Of a stretch of DNA of 64,000 nucleotides, positions 11,401-22,298 are shown in pieces. The stretch lies in contig MU831987.1 in assembly GCA_029204225.1 (NCBI GenBank), positions 29,023 to 93,022 of the forward strand, given 5' to 3'. The first letter of the stretch is position 1; each line of letters starts with the position of its first letter. Below the pieces are notes generated by a model, which saw only the letters and a program-made list of their open reading frames with translations, did not search any database and was not told the DNA's origin. The position numbers were made by a program, and so were the translations under genes. Source of the DNA: Diphasiastrum complanatum. Taxonomy: Eukaryota; Streptophyta; Lycopodiopsida; Lycopodiales; Lycopodiaceae.

Positions 11401-14400
11401 ATTCTTTGATCAGATCTTACCATACACCGTTTTTTATTATGAGTAGATTGGAAGCTAATGCCTTTGGAAATCATTTATCATTTATGTTCATAACTTCATA
11501 TCTATTATCATCCTAACATGAGCTTGAACTATTTTACTACATCTTTAATGGTTTGAAGCATGATCACCTTGCATGCTTTCTTGACAGGTCAAAGCCAAGT
11601 ATAGCAGCATGTGTTGCTTGTCTTGTATCCATGGTTGGAATATGCTTTCTATGCCCTAGTTGTGATTGTCTTTGGAACAAGGAGCATTATTGTCCAAATT
11701 GCGGAAATAAGGTATGTTTCTCATTATCCCCTCCTTTTTGAGAATGAACAAAAGTATGTGATGCTTTTGCATCTTACTTTCAACATTATTGGATCGTTTG
11801 TTTCAATGTAATGAATATGGAGGCATGTTTTTCTTCCCATATAATTCCATTGTGTTCTAGTTTCTTCAGGGATTTACAAGTGGCATCCATTGTGCTCTTG
11901 TTTCCACAAAATTTTAAGCTAGTATCAATCTTAGTTGCTCGTTCTGGAACGGAACACGTTCTGGAATGCATTCCAAAACGCATTCCGTTTCGGAACGTGA
12001 GCAAATTTTTTTTTTTTAAAAAAACGTAAATGTTTACAAAGGGTCCGTTCCAACCCAGCTTTGAGCAAATTACGGTGGAGCAGCTAACATAAATATGTTT
12101 CAGAGCTACATTTCTGTCTGTGTTCTTGTTAGTACATAGGGTTTAGGGTTTAGGAAAAGAAAAAATTGGTCATTCAGCATTTTACTTGTGCTCTGCTGAG
12201 TTATGGATGTGCCTGAAAGATGCTATCCTGTACGGTATTTTTATCTATAAACTTCCTAGAATATCAACACGTCCTTGCATACAGATGAGACTGCAAGAGC
12301 ATATAACGGCTTGAGAACAGCTTTGAGAAATGTATCCATCCGCAGCAATACAGCGACAAAACGATCAGCTGTTGTGAAATTAGTTGCCCGATAATTATGA
12401 ACACACACTCACAAGCTTGCTGTCAACTGCAAAACGATTAGTTGCCCGTTAATTATGAACACTCCTTAGCTGCCCGTTAACGATCAGCTGTTAAATAAGC
12501 TCGCAGGCCAGCAGGGTCGTATCATCTGTGAAATGCAGAATGTTTGGGCCAGCAGGGTCGTTTATCATTTTTTTTTAACTTACACTAACTCGTTCCGAGC
12601 CAGTATGTCCCGGAACGTACGGAACGGGCGGAACAGAACGTTCCGACCCATTTTGCTCGGAACGGGCTTCCAATTTATCAATGTTATAATTCTTTTTTTT
12701 TGTGTTTTTTTTTCGCATTATTCTTTCTAAGTCGATGTTCTTTTCAAATGCTCGAACCATAGCTGCAAACTGTTCCTGAAACAGCACGAATAGAGCATTT
12801 AAAAACCATCCAAAACACAAAATTTTCTCTTAAGTTTTAACAAAGTGGAGTTCAGAGAAATTTTAACCAGGGAAAAACAATTGTACTCTGTCATAGACCT
12901 CTCCATACTATTCCATGCAGGCTCATGTGGTTGGAGTACTAGCAGATGAATTGGCTGCAACTGCACTAGGATTATGGTCATGGCTAAACATAGGATGATT
13001 AGGGCTATTAGGTGGTGATTTGTGCAATAGCTAACATGAATATCAACACATTCATCGGCCATAGTGGAAACAGTATGGGAAGTTGATAAAAAATGGAAAC
13101 TTTCTCATTTGCATCCCCTTTCTTTTTCATAAAATGTATTTAAATACATACATACACACATATATCGATAGATATCATACAAAGGAAGTACACAATTTAA
13201 AAAAAGAGAACTTCAAAGGCCATACTACCACTGTAATAGGCTGAAAAACTAGAGAAAATTGCTTAAAAGAACACAAAACCATAAGGTACGAGTGCTCCTT
13301 GGAAAGAGCTAGCTTTTCCAAATCCCAGGCAAGGTGTCTATCAACCAAACTTGATGCACCAAAGGTTCCACATTTGAAACTGAACTACTTCTTAACCTGG
13401 AAAAAGTTTGTCAGCAACCAAACCGTATTCCTCAACAAACTGTAGGGAGCCGTAGGTGGTTGTGTAGAGAGCGGCAAAAAAGGGCAATGTAAATCCACAA
13501 TAGGCAGCTAGATAGGAATCTGAAAGAACTGTAGGAAAGACACGCTCTCTAGCATAAAACTGTAACGCATGTCAATGTTTAAGCAAGTGCAAGGGGCTGT
13601 AATTTGTTGTAAAATGATGATGCTAGAAAAGCTTGAAATTATGACCTCAGGACCCTAGTAATGTTTATTTCAAGGTCTACTTGATCCTAACATAACTAGG
13701 AATGGAATATGCAATGTAAAATCTTGACATGCAACTGTGATGCAAGTAGAAATGGAAAAACCAGCAAGCTGTGGATCCCAAATTTGATCCTAGTGTTAGA
13801 AATAAATGACTATGCTGAAGTTAATCCATAGGTTACTTTGACCCAAAAGGTCGAGATTTGTGTAACCATGGGTATTTAGGTGTTTAGGCCATCTTAAGTT
13901 TGTCTTAAGTTCAGTTGGACCCAATTTTGGTCATGTACTGACTCGTGGGTCCTTAGGGGTCTAATTTGGTTTTCTATCTTGACTTTGGGGTGCCCTAACT
14001 TCAGTAAGTAGGTAGAGTACATATTGGCTTATTGTGTCACATTTTTTAGTTTTGGCTGCTCTCCATTGCTTTTGTTGCTTTTTTTTCTCTCTCTCTTAGA
14101 GTAGGGCGCCCAGCCTCTTCTCTCTTGTTTCTTGTGGAGATTGATTGATAACTAGATCTTGGTGACTTGACTCTTGTTTTCCTACATGGTATCAGAGCTA
14201 CCGGATCTGCAGCAAGCTTGTATGCTGACGCCCTACCAGAAGAGGAGCTTCTCTACTTTTTGTTCTGAAATTTCAGCATCTTGCTGATCTTTCCAAGTGG
14301 AGTTTGGATCAGCTTTTGTCTCTTTTCAGGTTGAAGGAGGGCGCCCAATCAAGAAAAGAAATGATTTCTACTTGCTGGCCATTTCAATTAGCAGATTCAT

Positions 14401-14774
14401 ATCTGGAAAAAATAGATTCTAATTGACCTCTAATCACAAGTAGTGAGAGTGCCTTTCCAATAGAAAACATATGCTTCTGATTTCATCAATTTCCGACAAG
14501 TATTCAAAGAGAAATGAAAGATTTTACAAAACTAAGGCAGCGCCCAATCACAAATGATTGATAGCTGTTCTGGCTCCAGAAATGCATTAAATGGAAGTGG
14601 AAATGGTATGAATGGTAGCGCCCTCTTCCTAAAATCAATTTGCACTTGATCTCATCAGATTTGGATGAGTGATGAGGGAGAAACACTTGAAAAACCAGAT
14701 CTGTCCCATCAGCGAGTTCCTACATAAAAATTAGATCAAGAAGACACAAAAACAATGAAGATGGAAGATGCCTC

Positions 14775-14839
<65 letters not shown>

Positions 14840-17800
14840 TCGTGGAGCCTCTATTAAATAGAATTTGTGTATGTACAATGGTTGGCTTGCAATTGCCAAG
14901 TGTCCAATTTCCTATGCATGCATTTGCATGTTGCATGCATGTCATGATAGGTGGCAATCTAACTTATTCTCCCCCGTGCACACATATGCATGGGGGTCTA
15001 CCAAACTCAAATGGGTCAAAGACATCATCATGCAAGAAGGCCTTCCACGAGTTTGGTAAAAAAACAATTTCCTTAGTTATTTGGGCCTTAAAAATTTGGA
15101 CCCAATTTTTAAGAGCATAAATGATAAATTAGCTAATACATTCACCTAGCAATCTGCCCAAAAGTTTCCGCAATTGGAGTCTACACAAGCCGGTGACAGA
15201 TATCTTTTTGGTGCAGCGATAGAACCATGATTTCCAGCGACGACTAGCTTGAGTTCTAGTGATGAGTAGCTTGATGTCCAGTGATGAGCATCCTGATTGC
15301 CGGCAATAGGGCCAATGATAGCAAGAGTGCCACTAATATATATGTCAGCAATGAGTAGCCAACAGTCCACCCCAAAAAAAATCCAATGAAGAATTCTCAG
15401 GTACAAACAACATTTTTTTATTTGATTGTAGGGTTAGAAAAGTAGCGATGGAGGATCGGGTTGTTTAGTCTCTATAATGAGTTCTCGTCCTAGGCTCTGA
15501 TACCAATTATCACAAGATCCTCTCTCCAAGCTCGTTGAACCTAGAAGGTCGGTGGAAGAATAATCCTCCCAATCGTAGGCACCCGCTCTTTGAGTCTTCT
15601 ACTTCCTATCCATTGCATCCAACAGTCGGTGATCAGTCCATATGGCATGCTCTTCGTGACCCATGAATACCGAGTGACTAATAGGGTACCAACCCATGCC
15701 TGCCATGAACCTGTGACCCACTTTGTCACCTCAACTACCTGCTGGCTAGTATCCCGTCATTGATGGCTAGGATCCTGATGGTCATGATTCTCCACATCTC
15801 TGACAGCTTGTCAATCGGTCGCATCAGGTCACGACTTGTGACGTAATTCTCCTACCTTGGGCCATGTATCCCCTCTGGTTATTGGCCTTCACGAATCCCT
15901 GTCCTCAGGCCCCTCTGGTAATCAGCTATGCTGACGTCATATTAGAGCCAGACTGGGCTCTGAACGAACTAAGTAACTGGTCGGAGAAAAGTGACAAGCA
16001 AGTTATGGAGCAAGCAGGTTTTTGTCGTAAACATTCCACCATTGATCATTTGGTGATGTTGAGGGCAGTAATTGATGACAGTCGCAAACAAAAGCAAAAT
16101 TTGTACTGTTGTTTTGTAAAGTGTCAATGTAAAGTGTTTGATACGGTGCCAAGGCAAAAGCTTTGGGCACAAATGGAGGAATTGGGAATCCCCTGTGAGT
16201 TGTGGCACACTATAGCGTTAATTTACCATTGGGTGGTTGCCCAAGTTCACAATACATGTGGATTTACAGATGAGATTTTCAGCAACGTTGGGTTTAAGTA
16301 GGGCTGGCCAACACATTACAAAGTTTGCAGCAACATTTACAGGCTCCCCAAATCTTTTCTTCCAACTTTGGCCTTTTTGTTAACGAAATGTAAGTCGCCG
16401 TTATAACCGCTTCAGCCCAAAACTTGTGAGGTAGGCCCTTTGCCTTGAGCATGCATCGAGCCATCTCCATGATAGTGCGATTCTTTCTTTCGGCAACACC
16501 ATTTTGTTGAGGTGTGTAAGGGGTTGTCATTTGATAATGGATACCTTTGCTTTGAAAATAAGTACCAAACGTATTCTTTATATATTCCCCTCCTCAGTCG
16601 GTACGTAAGATCTTCAAAGAGTGCCCAAACTGGTTTTCTATCATTGCTAGAAAATCCTTGAAGCGTTGAAAAACTTCAGATTTTGCCTTCATAGGATAAA
16701 TCCATGTAAATCTTGAAAGGTCATCAATAAAAGTAACAAAGTACTTACACCTTCCAATCAATTTGGTCCTCATTGGACCACATACATCACTATGAACCAA
16801 ATCAAATTTGCCATCAACTCTAATAGTTTTATCAATTGGGAAAGCTTGCCTTTGAAATTTTCCAAGTATGCATCCTTCGCATACATGTCCTTCGGGATGC
16901 TCAATATTAGGAATGTCTTCAACCATATTGAATCTCTTCAGCATCTTCAAGCTAGCAAAGTTGTCCAAACCTAGCATTCCATAATTCAGCCAACTCCAAA
17001 GGATGTGAACTTGATGCAACAAGACAATATGATGAAGCTCTTCGCTCATAGGTATCCATAAGGAACAATCCACCACGTAATGTTCCCGAAGCAATGATCA
17101 TAAGAGATCTCTTTGGGTCTTTGATAAGACATTTGTCTTCTTTGAATTCCACAACCAATCCTTGGTTCATGATTGTAGACATCGAAATGAGATTCTTTTC
17201 TATTTTTGGAACATAAAGTACATTACGAATGTACTTCTCCTCACCATTGGGTAAGATAATAGGGATCACTCCAATACCTTTGATAGGATAAGAGGTGTTA
17301 TCAACACCTTGAACTTTGCTTCCATCATGCACTTTTACAAGCTTTGTGAAGACTTCTTTGTGATAAGTCGTATGTCGTGTGGCACCGCTATCAATCACCC
17401 AATCAATAGATGAAAAAACAGCAACTTGTAAAGCTGAAAATGAGTTGCTTTCTGCTGAAAAACCAGCAAGATTTGAAGTGGCAGAAATCTCGTCTTGAGA
17501 AGAGATGAGATTATTAGTGACAAAAACATAATCATTATTGAAAAGATTATCCTCCTTTCCAAATCGTTGTTCCAAAGTAATGATTGCGGTACTCGTATCG
17601 TTACCTTTCTCTTTTTCCTTTTCAAGCCTTTTCCTACATTCTTTGATGTGATGCCCAAACTTCTTGCAATAGTGGCACTTACCCTTCTTCTTGGAGCCTT
17701 AATCTTGAGCTTCCTTAGATTTTTTTATCATCTTTGGAAGTTTTGAAAGAAGGCTTCCCTTTCCACTTGCCTTTGCCTTTGCCTTTTGCAAAGAAAGCTT

Positions 17801-18421
17801 GATCTTCTTGTTCACCAAAGTTGATCCTTGTTTGCTCTTCTTGAAGAAGTAAGCCAACAAGTTTGTCGAAGGAGATTTGCTGTCCCCTAAGAGAAATGCT
17901 CAATGATGACACAAATGGAAGGTAAGAATCAGGAAGAGAGTTGAGAGTAATAGATACAAATTGTGAGTTCTCAATCACCTCATCAATACTAAGAAGCTCC
18001 TCTTGAAGATCCTTGATCTTCGTCAAGTGGTTTGTAAGCAAATCACCTTCTTGCATCTTCAAGATAGAAAGTTGATTTCGAAGATATACCACTTTTGCTG
18101 CATTTTTTACTTGAAACTGTACTTCCAGTCATTATATGCAGCAGTACAACATGGGGATTTTATCATTTCTAATTTGTTATCTACATGATCAAGATTAAGG
18201 ACCTTGGGTGAAAGATGGAAGTGAAGAAGACATGGTTGTCTGCTATATACTTTCCAGTTAGACTGTTGATGTGAGCATGCTAGGTTGAGTTTAAGTTCGC
18301 ATGGTTATTGACTTCTCTCTAATTTGACTTCCTCCAGGTGGAGGATTTCAAGAAGTCGGATCCATGTATGGTTTTTGATGGTGTAAAATGGGTTGAGCCA
18401 AGTTATGCTATTCCAGCTTAA
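5495..18421 (+). CDS. GILP1: GILP-type LITAF-domain protein, three exons
   Basis: Exons are 5495-5814, 11588-11711 and 18338-18421 (528 nt, 175 residues). Introns 5815-11587 and 11712-18337 both have GT-AG ends, and the phases (2, then 0) keep one frame. The start at MTGPQQQEG is preferred over an in-frame ATG at 5369 because the intervening 42 codons look like 5' UTR. Residues 1-60 are Pro/Gln/Gly-rich. The LITAF domain then runs from FECPYC through a hydrophobic membrane-inserting stretch (ACVACLVSMVGICFL) to HYCPNCG; the two CxxC knuckles bind zinc. Exon 3 supplies the family tail (VEDFKKSDPC to the final AIPA). In Arabidopsis this family is GILP1, a plasma-membrane LITAF protein that interacts with LSD1 and negatively regulates hypersensitive cell death. 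The same role here is inferred from homology. Both introns are full of transposons. Confidence 0.88.
6078..6435 (-). mobile_element. tRNA-derived SINE, copy 1 (LITAF intron 1)
   Basis: On the minus strand, about 6435-6360 resembles a tRNA head with a box-A-like TAGTGAGTTGGTTAG and a box-B-like GGTTCAACTCC, the internal RNA polymerase III promoter elements. The body continues to about 6078 and ends near CCCTTTCTTGGCCATAAC (plus-strand reading). A diverged copy lies at 8795-9085. No clear target duplication was found. Confidence 0.5.
6716..6822. repeat. Minisatellite of CTAGTAACT/TTCTAACT units
   Basis: Repeats of 20-28 bp are assembled from TAACTACTAAG, TTCTAACTTCTAAC and TAG blocks, about four to five units. 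Adjacent sequence (6560-6900) is also of low complexity. Confidence 0.75.
7221..7455 (-). pseudogene. Acidic C-terminal exon of an unknown, probably transposon, protein
   Basis: A minus-strand frame without an ATG runs for about 78 codons to a TAG at 7223-7221. It begins at a plausible 3' splice site (TGCACACAG followed by CCTGAC). The peptide is very acidic and Ser-rich (EDKSESEASSGSESSEEE, then EYEDGESKEGGDEDEG) and ends in a basic cluster, GRRLRRRRA. The regular codon pattern suggests real former coding sequence. A transposase C-terminal tail is a guess from context. Confidence 0.4.
7882..7908. repeat. Perfect 10-bp hairpin
   Basis: GGCACCACCT and its exact complement AGGTGGTGCC are separated by 7 bp. 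The surrounding region, 7541-8322, has no recognisable gene; its style resembles LTR sequence. Confidence 0.7.
8323..8642 (+). mobile_element. Copia-type LTR remnant with primer-binding site
   Basis: A possible LTR starts at TGTTGTAAATCC and ends in TTATCA at 8626. It contains a TATA-like CGTATAAATAGA near 8459. Directly after it, TGATATCAGAGTAGGC (8627-8642) is a one-mismatch version of the initiator-tRNA-Met primer-binding site of plant Copia elements. No Copia coding sequence follows. The 5' boundary is uncertain. Confidence 0.5.
8795..9085 (-). mobile_element. tRNA-derived SINE, copy 2 (LITAF intron 1)
   Basis: Diverged copy of 6078-6435. It shares CCCTTTCTTGGCCATAAC, ATGAATTGTAT, TGTATATAGAA and a GGAGTTGAA segment in the same order. 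The tRNA-like head is more decayed here. From 9086 to 9612 I see only ordinary intron sequence. Confidence 0.5.
9613..11111. mobile_element. Two nested inverted copies of one hAT-like MITE
   Basis: The inner copy (10110-10875, 766 bp) starts CATAGTTGCAC and ends GTGCAACTATT. It is flanked on both sides by GCATTAAC (10102-10109 and 10876-10883), an 8-bp target duplication as made by hAT elements. The flanks, 9613-10109 and 10876-11111, are together one further copy in the opposite direction, so the inner copy has inserted into a relative. Ends carry repeated AAACGCG/CGCGTTT motifs. The interior has long G and C runs (for example C14 near 9950). The element sits in LITAF intron 1. Its non-coding nature and hAT class are inferred from the ends and the duplication. 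Confidence 0.75.
11928..12740. mobile_element. Element with two-way GGAACG/CGTTCC clusters (tentative)
   Basis: GGAACG and CGTTCC recur densely near 11940-12000 and again near 12590-12670, each cluster next to a T/A run. The architecture matches the AAACGCG element just upstream but uses a different motif. Exact ends and a target duplication could not be fixed. It lies in LITAF intron 2; 12741-13793 holds nothing I recognise. Confidence 0.4.
13794..14198 (+). mobile_element. Copia 5' LTR and primer-binding site
   Basis: A 393-bp LTR (13794-14186) begins TGTTAGAAATA and ends TTTTCCTACA. It is followed directly by TGGTATCAGAGC (14187-14198), the canonical plant Copia primer-binding site complementary to initiator tRNA-Met. 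No Copia gag is recognisable downstream, so the body is lost or replaced. Confidence 0.75.
14778..14835. repeat. TC microsatellite, 29 units
   Basis: Uninterrupted (TC)29. The Ser/Leu and Arg/Glu reading frames through it are artefacts. Confidence 0.95.
15494..15505 (-). mobile_element. Minus-strand Copia primer-binding site
   Basis: GCTCTGATACCA is the exact complement of the Copia primer-binding site, so a minus-strand element's LTR should lie at higher coordinates. That LTR is not clearly bounded. Together with the plus-strand site at 14187 it shows two Copia 5' ends facing each other across about 1.3 kb. Confidence 0.5.
15945..16301 (+). mobile_element. LINE reverse transcriptase fragment
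   Basis: The translation contains QAGFCRKHSTIDHL, then VIDDSRKQKQNLYCC, then FDTVPRQKLW and ELGIPCELWHTIALIY. These are the finger/palm motifs of a non-LTR retrotransposon reverse transcriptase. The usual DFKKAFDTVP is altered to KCQCKVFDTVP, removing a catalytic-motif aspartate. The fragment stops just before the catalytic YADD box and abuts a Copia fragment of opposite orientation. No function remains. Confidence 0.8.
16302..18113 (-). mobile_element. Copia gag-protease-integrase fragment (LITAF intron 2)
   Basis: Reading from 18113 downwards: gag UBN2-type domain (YLRNQLSILKMQEGDLL), a GKGKGKWKGK linker, zinc knuckle CHYCKKFGHHIKEC (CX2CX4HX4C, intact), protease DSGA in WVIDSGATRHT, GAG-pre-integrase, integrase core (LVHSDVCGP, FIDDLSRF, LRTD) and TPQQNGVAERKNRT with the catalytic glutamate. 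Breaks include a frameshift in an A-run near 17710, another near 17000, and a TGA directly after LRTD where the family has Arg. The N-terminus of gag, the whole reverse transcriptase and RNase H, and both LTRs are missing. It ends about 220 bp before LITAF exon 3. Confidence 0.88.
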
Positions 18422-20246
18422 TATGAGTTTCTTCTGTACTTCACTAGCACACAGAGGTGCATCCTGGGTAACAGGTAGCATACAAGAGAATTCAACATGA
18501 AGCATGCAAATGTCTCTACAGAAATTGACTTGTGGTCTTCAACTTCATATTGGAACGCTAGTTACAACGAGCTACCAGATTATCTGTTGTATAAACCTGT
18601 GTTGCACTGTCCTTTGAAATGCTCTTCAAATAACCTTTATGGTTGTTTCATCAAATAAGGTAAATATAAAAAGTCACGCTTTTGAGGAATTCCACTGCAC
18701 AGCAAAGATATTTATGATCAATCAACAAAACTCGATCTTGTGAAAGTATATGAGCAAAGGCTGGCTATATGCATGTAATAACACCATAAGCATAGTAAAA
18801 TTATTTTATCTGCATTTGTACGTATCAGTTTGCTGTAGGGATTTTGTTGTTAACCGGGCCTTATGTGCTTTCTAAATGGAAACTGAAACTCTTTTTAGCT
18901 ATCCGTCATAACAAGCACCAGCTGACAAGTACAAGTGCTATCGTATTTTTTTTTGTCAAAGTTCACAGATGTTGTTGCACGAGAATTTTGCCAAACTGAT
19001 CACTTTTCCAGGTTCTGCAACAATTTGCATTACATTTTTAACTTAAATTTGACAGCTTTTTTCAGGGCAGCAGATATTATCATCATTCAGTCGGTTGTGA
19101 TAATATCAAGAATTTTTTTTTGTTTGACCTTTGACTCCCAATCATAGACCGTAGCAGAGATGATTTGTTCCTTTCTCAAGTGGATGTTTTCAAAGATAAT
19201 ATGAACGTTTGCACTGGTCACATTATAAGCAGCTTTTGTGAGTTACAGGATGCTCCAAATCAAATTGGAAGGATCAGGAAATGCTTCTATACCAGAATCT
19301 GCTTCACACATTTTTTATGATAGATGCTGAGTAATGTGAAAGCTTTGGTAGAATTGGTTGTTGCACAAAGCAACTTTTCAACAGATCAATTTGTGGTTTT
19401 GATTTAACAAATGTCATACATAAATAACCGTGTTATTCAACATGTCTACCCTTCTTTGAATATAGGACTTTTAAGGTCCTTAAAAGCCACGATTCTTCTG
19501 TTGGTCCATGCCGAATTCTACTTCATGTGAAAAATCGAACGATTGTAATAGCCATCTGCTGTTGTTCATTCACATAATATTGAAAATCACCAAGCAGATT
19601 TTGAGCTGAAAAACAATATGCCACATATTTAATAACTCACTGTCATGCCATTTGTCCAATATGTTAATGTGACACAGTTGGCAAAGTTCAATCCCACTCC
19701 ACCGATGTAAAAATCTTATCCAACTCAACTTTCTGGCTTTGACTTAAATTTTAAATTTTGAACTTAGGATTTGCAAGGTAATTAAAAGATTTTTTAGAGA
19801 CTAATAACCTTTTAATATTGGAGGTTTAAAACCATTGTCTTAAGCCTTATTCCTATGGAAATACCTAGGGAACTTGAATGAGTAGAGCATTACGTTTTGA
19901 GGCAAGAAATTGGTGCTTACATAATGGAAAACATCCAAGGTAGGGGCTCTCTGGGCCTGATGTGTGTTAAGCCCATGCCATGAAGCTTTACGCTAAATTT
20001 AAATCATGAAATATTCTTCATCCAATCAAACTAATTTTTTATAATAATTTCAAATTGAGGAGGAACAGAAGGGTTGTAAATCCCCTACCATGGAACTTTA
20101 CGCCATACATAGATTATGAATTATTCTTCATTTGATCAAATTATGAATTTTGAAGGTTAGTTTATGAAAGAAGATCAAATGCATTTTTAAAAATGAATTT
20201 GCTACACACACTTACACTTCACACTAACAGTCGCACATGGCTTTCA
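18422..20246. repeat. LITAF 3' flank with a diverged direct repeat
   Basis: No gene was found. Near 19971-20035 and 20088-20150 a 60-odd-bp segment is repeated, sharing CTTTACGC, a TAAATCATGAAATATTCTTC-like stretch and GATCAAA/CAATCAAA. Confidence 0.4.
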
Positions 20247-20510
20247 CACAAGGCCACATCAAGAGATTAAATGCATGTAAAAAAAAAGGGACTCCATGTC
20301 CCTCGCCCCCACTTAGCTTTCGTAGATGTCCGCTTCTTGGAGGTAATGCAAGTGGCACAAATTTAAATATAGGTAATAAAACCATGATGTTCATTTAACA
20401 TGGCCAATTTGCCTAGCAAAGTGCATATACATATTAGAGGGGACATAGGACCTATCATAAAATACCATAGATTTTTGGCCCTCTCCACTTAACCCCCTCA
20501 ATGTGAAACC
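20247..20510. repeat. Diverged interspersed repeat, copy 2
   Basis: Same-strand partner of 1081-1385, sharing CTTTCACACAAGGCCA, AAATTTAAATATAGGT-like sequence, TTCATTTAACATGG and CAATGTGAAACCA. From 20510 to 20730 a further imperfect duplication around CTTGTTGAAACCATGAA and CTTGTTGCAACCAATGAA is visible. 20731-21527 shows nothing else. Confidence 0.4.
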
Positions 20511-21527
20511 ACCCGCAATTAAGCTTCATTGGTTTCAAGCCACCTAGGGGCTTGTTGAAACCATGAACGAAAATTTGCCACATGTTAGAAAAGAACATGT
20601 CATATAGGATTAGAGAATTAGCACCAACTTGGGGCTTGTTGCAACCAATGAAGCTTAATTGCATGTGGACAAGTTGAAAACCCACTTGAATGGAATTTTG
20701 CCATGTGTTTGAAAAGCATGTGTGAAAGAGGACAAAAGTTTTTGATATTTTGCACGAGTGAACCACCAACCGACCCACTAAGAATTCTTAGGCAACATGC
20801 TCATATTAAAAACTTGAGAAATTTTCATATCAATAGGGTAGTTTCAAATTTGGAAAATTTATTATGGGTTAAAAACACTAAATTTACCACCTGGCATGTT
20901 ATGAGGCCATTGACTTATTAAGCTAGGCAGATAACATGTTATGAGCCTTACGACTCGTTGAGCCAGTTATGTGTCAAAATTTGAAAGGCTTTAGTGCAAT
21001 GTTCGAGAAACCTCTTTGGAGCTATCCTACATTTTCCTATACCTAGGTTCATGTATTGGTATTTTTTTAATTAATGCTAGTAGAATCTTGGAATTTATGG
21101 AACACAGCCTCATGAATCCTATAGAAAAAAAAGGTGCAAGCTACAAAACTATGAAAAATATTTGTTTGTCATTTAATTTCCTGCACTAATTTCTACATGT
21201 CCTCCACCTAAGAATAGGACATCCAATTAAAAACTTGTCATTAAACTTAAAGCTGAACTATCATAATTTAACCAGCTAAAGATATCATGTAACCAATTTG
21301 AACATAAGCTTTTCTAAACGAAACAATACAAAATGATTCAAATGAACAACCAAATTTTTTTTTGGCAATCTCTCATCTTTCCATCTATGCTAATTTTCTA
21401 CCAATAAAGCCTAATCATAGCAACTTGTTGCAATTGTAGCTTGACATTTACATTGTGAAGGTCAATTATTACACGCTTCCCATCGAAGTGCTTGGGCTTG
21501 ACCGGATTCAAAGCCGGCTCCTCTTAT

Positions 21528-21934
21528 TTTTAGCACCCTGACGGGTGCTGGCACGCGTCAGAGTGGGCCAGGCAGGGAATTTTTTTTTTTCTTTGAACTG
21601 GTTGCCCTGGTGCCACATGTCGGGCACCAGGGTTTATCCCATAAGCAAATCTCTGAGATAAACCAGTACCTATATATAACTGAACCCACCTGCTTACTCA
21701 CATGTGTGCAGGTGGGTGTGAAGCTGCCCAGTGCCACCTGCCCGGTTCTCGGCGCCACCTGGGCGCTGCCTACCCAGCGCCACCCACCTGGCGCTGGCAC
21801 CCACCCTGGTGCCACGGGCGCTGCCCGGCGCCACTTGGGCGCTGCTTGCCACCTGGCGCGCCCACCACGAAGCCCGCCTGCACCTTTTTGGCTAGCCCCT
21901 GGCTGGCTCACCCTAGCGCGTCAGGGTGCTAAAA
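21528..21934. mobile_element. GC-rich 407-bp MITE with perfect 16-bp TIRs
   Basis: TTTTAGCACCCTGACG at 21528-21543 is matched by its exact complement at 21919-21934. TTAT flanks both sides (21524-21527 and 21935-21938), a possible target duplication. The interior is far more GC-rich than its surroundings and holds a perfect 10-bp hairpin (CCCTGGTGCC, 21605-21614 with 21623-21632). It also has many overlapping GGCGC/GCGCC blocks around 21710-21880. The ORFs through it are proline- and arginine-rich composition artefacts. The superfamily is undetermined. Confidence 0.75.
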
Positions 21935-22009
21935 TTATGTGGAACCATTCAAAGCCTTATCCAAATGATAATACTAATAAAAATTAGTGCAAGATTATTA
22001 TAAAAAGGT

Positions 22010-22298
22010 TGACACACAATGGAAACTACAATCAAAACACATCAAATGCACAAGATAAAATATAAATTTCAAAACTACTACATTATTTAGAGGCAAAAAG
22101 ATTAGAGAATGGAGGAACACATGATGGTGGATAAAATGCGCAATATGCTAGCCAAAGTGAACGTGATAACAAATTGCAATGCTCATATAACATCGACATG
22201 CATTGGAAACTACAATTAAAACACATCAACTGCACAGATAGAATATGAATTTCAAGACTGCAAAATTAATTAGAGGCAAAAAGATCCGAGAATGCAGG
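22010..22298. repeat. Direct duplication of about 105 bp
   Basis: 22010-22117 and 22194-22298 are diverged same-strand copies sharing ATTGGAAACTACAAT or a close variant, AAAACACATCAA and TTAGAGGCAAAAAGAT. 22299-23420 holds nothing else recognisable. Confidence 0.65.

Noticed and set aside
14736-15120. ORFs with Ser-Leu or Arg-Glu repeats
   Set aside because: Produced by the (TC)29 microsatellite.
21558-21987. Pro/Arg/Gly-rich ORFs of 76-125 residues
   Set aside because: They lie inside the GC-rich MITE on both strands; stops are rare there because of composition.
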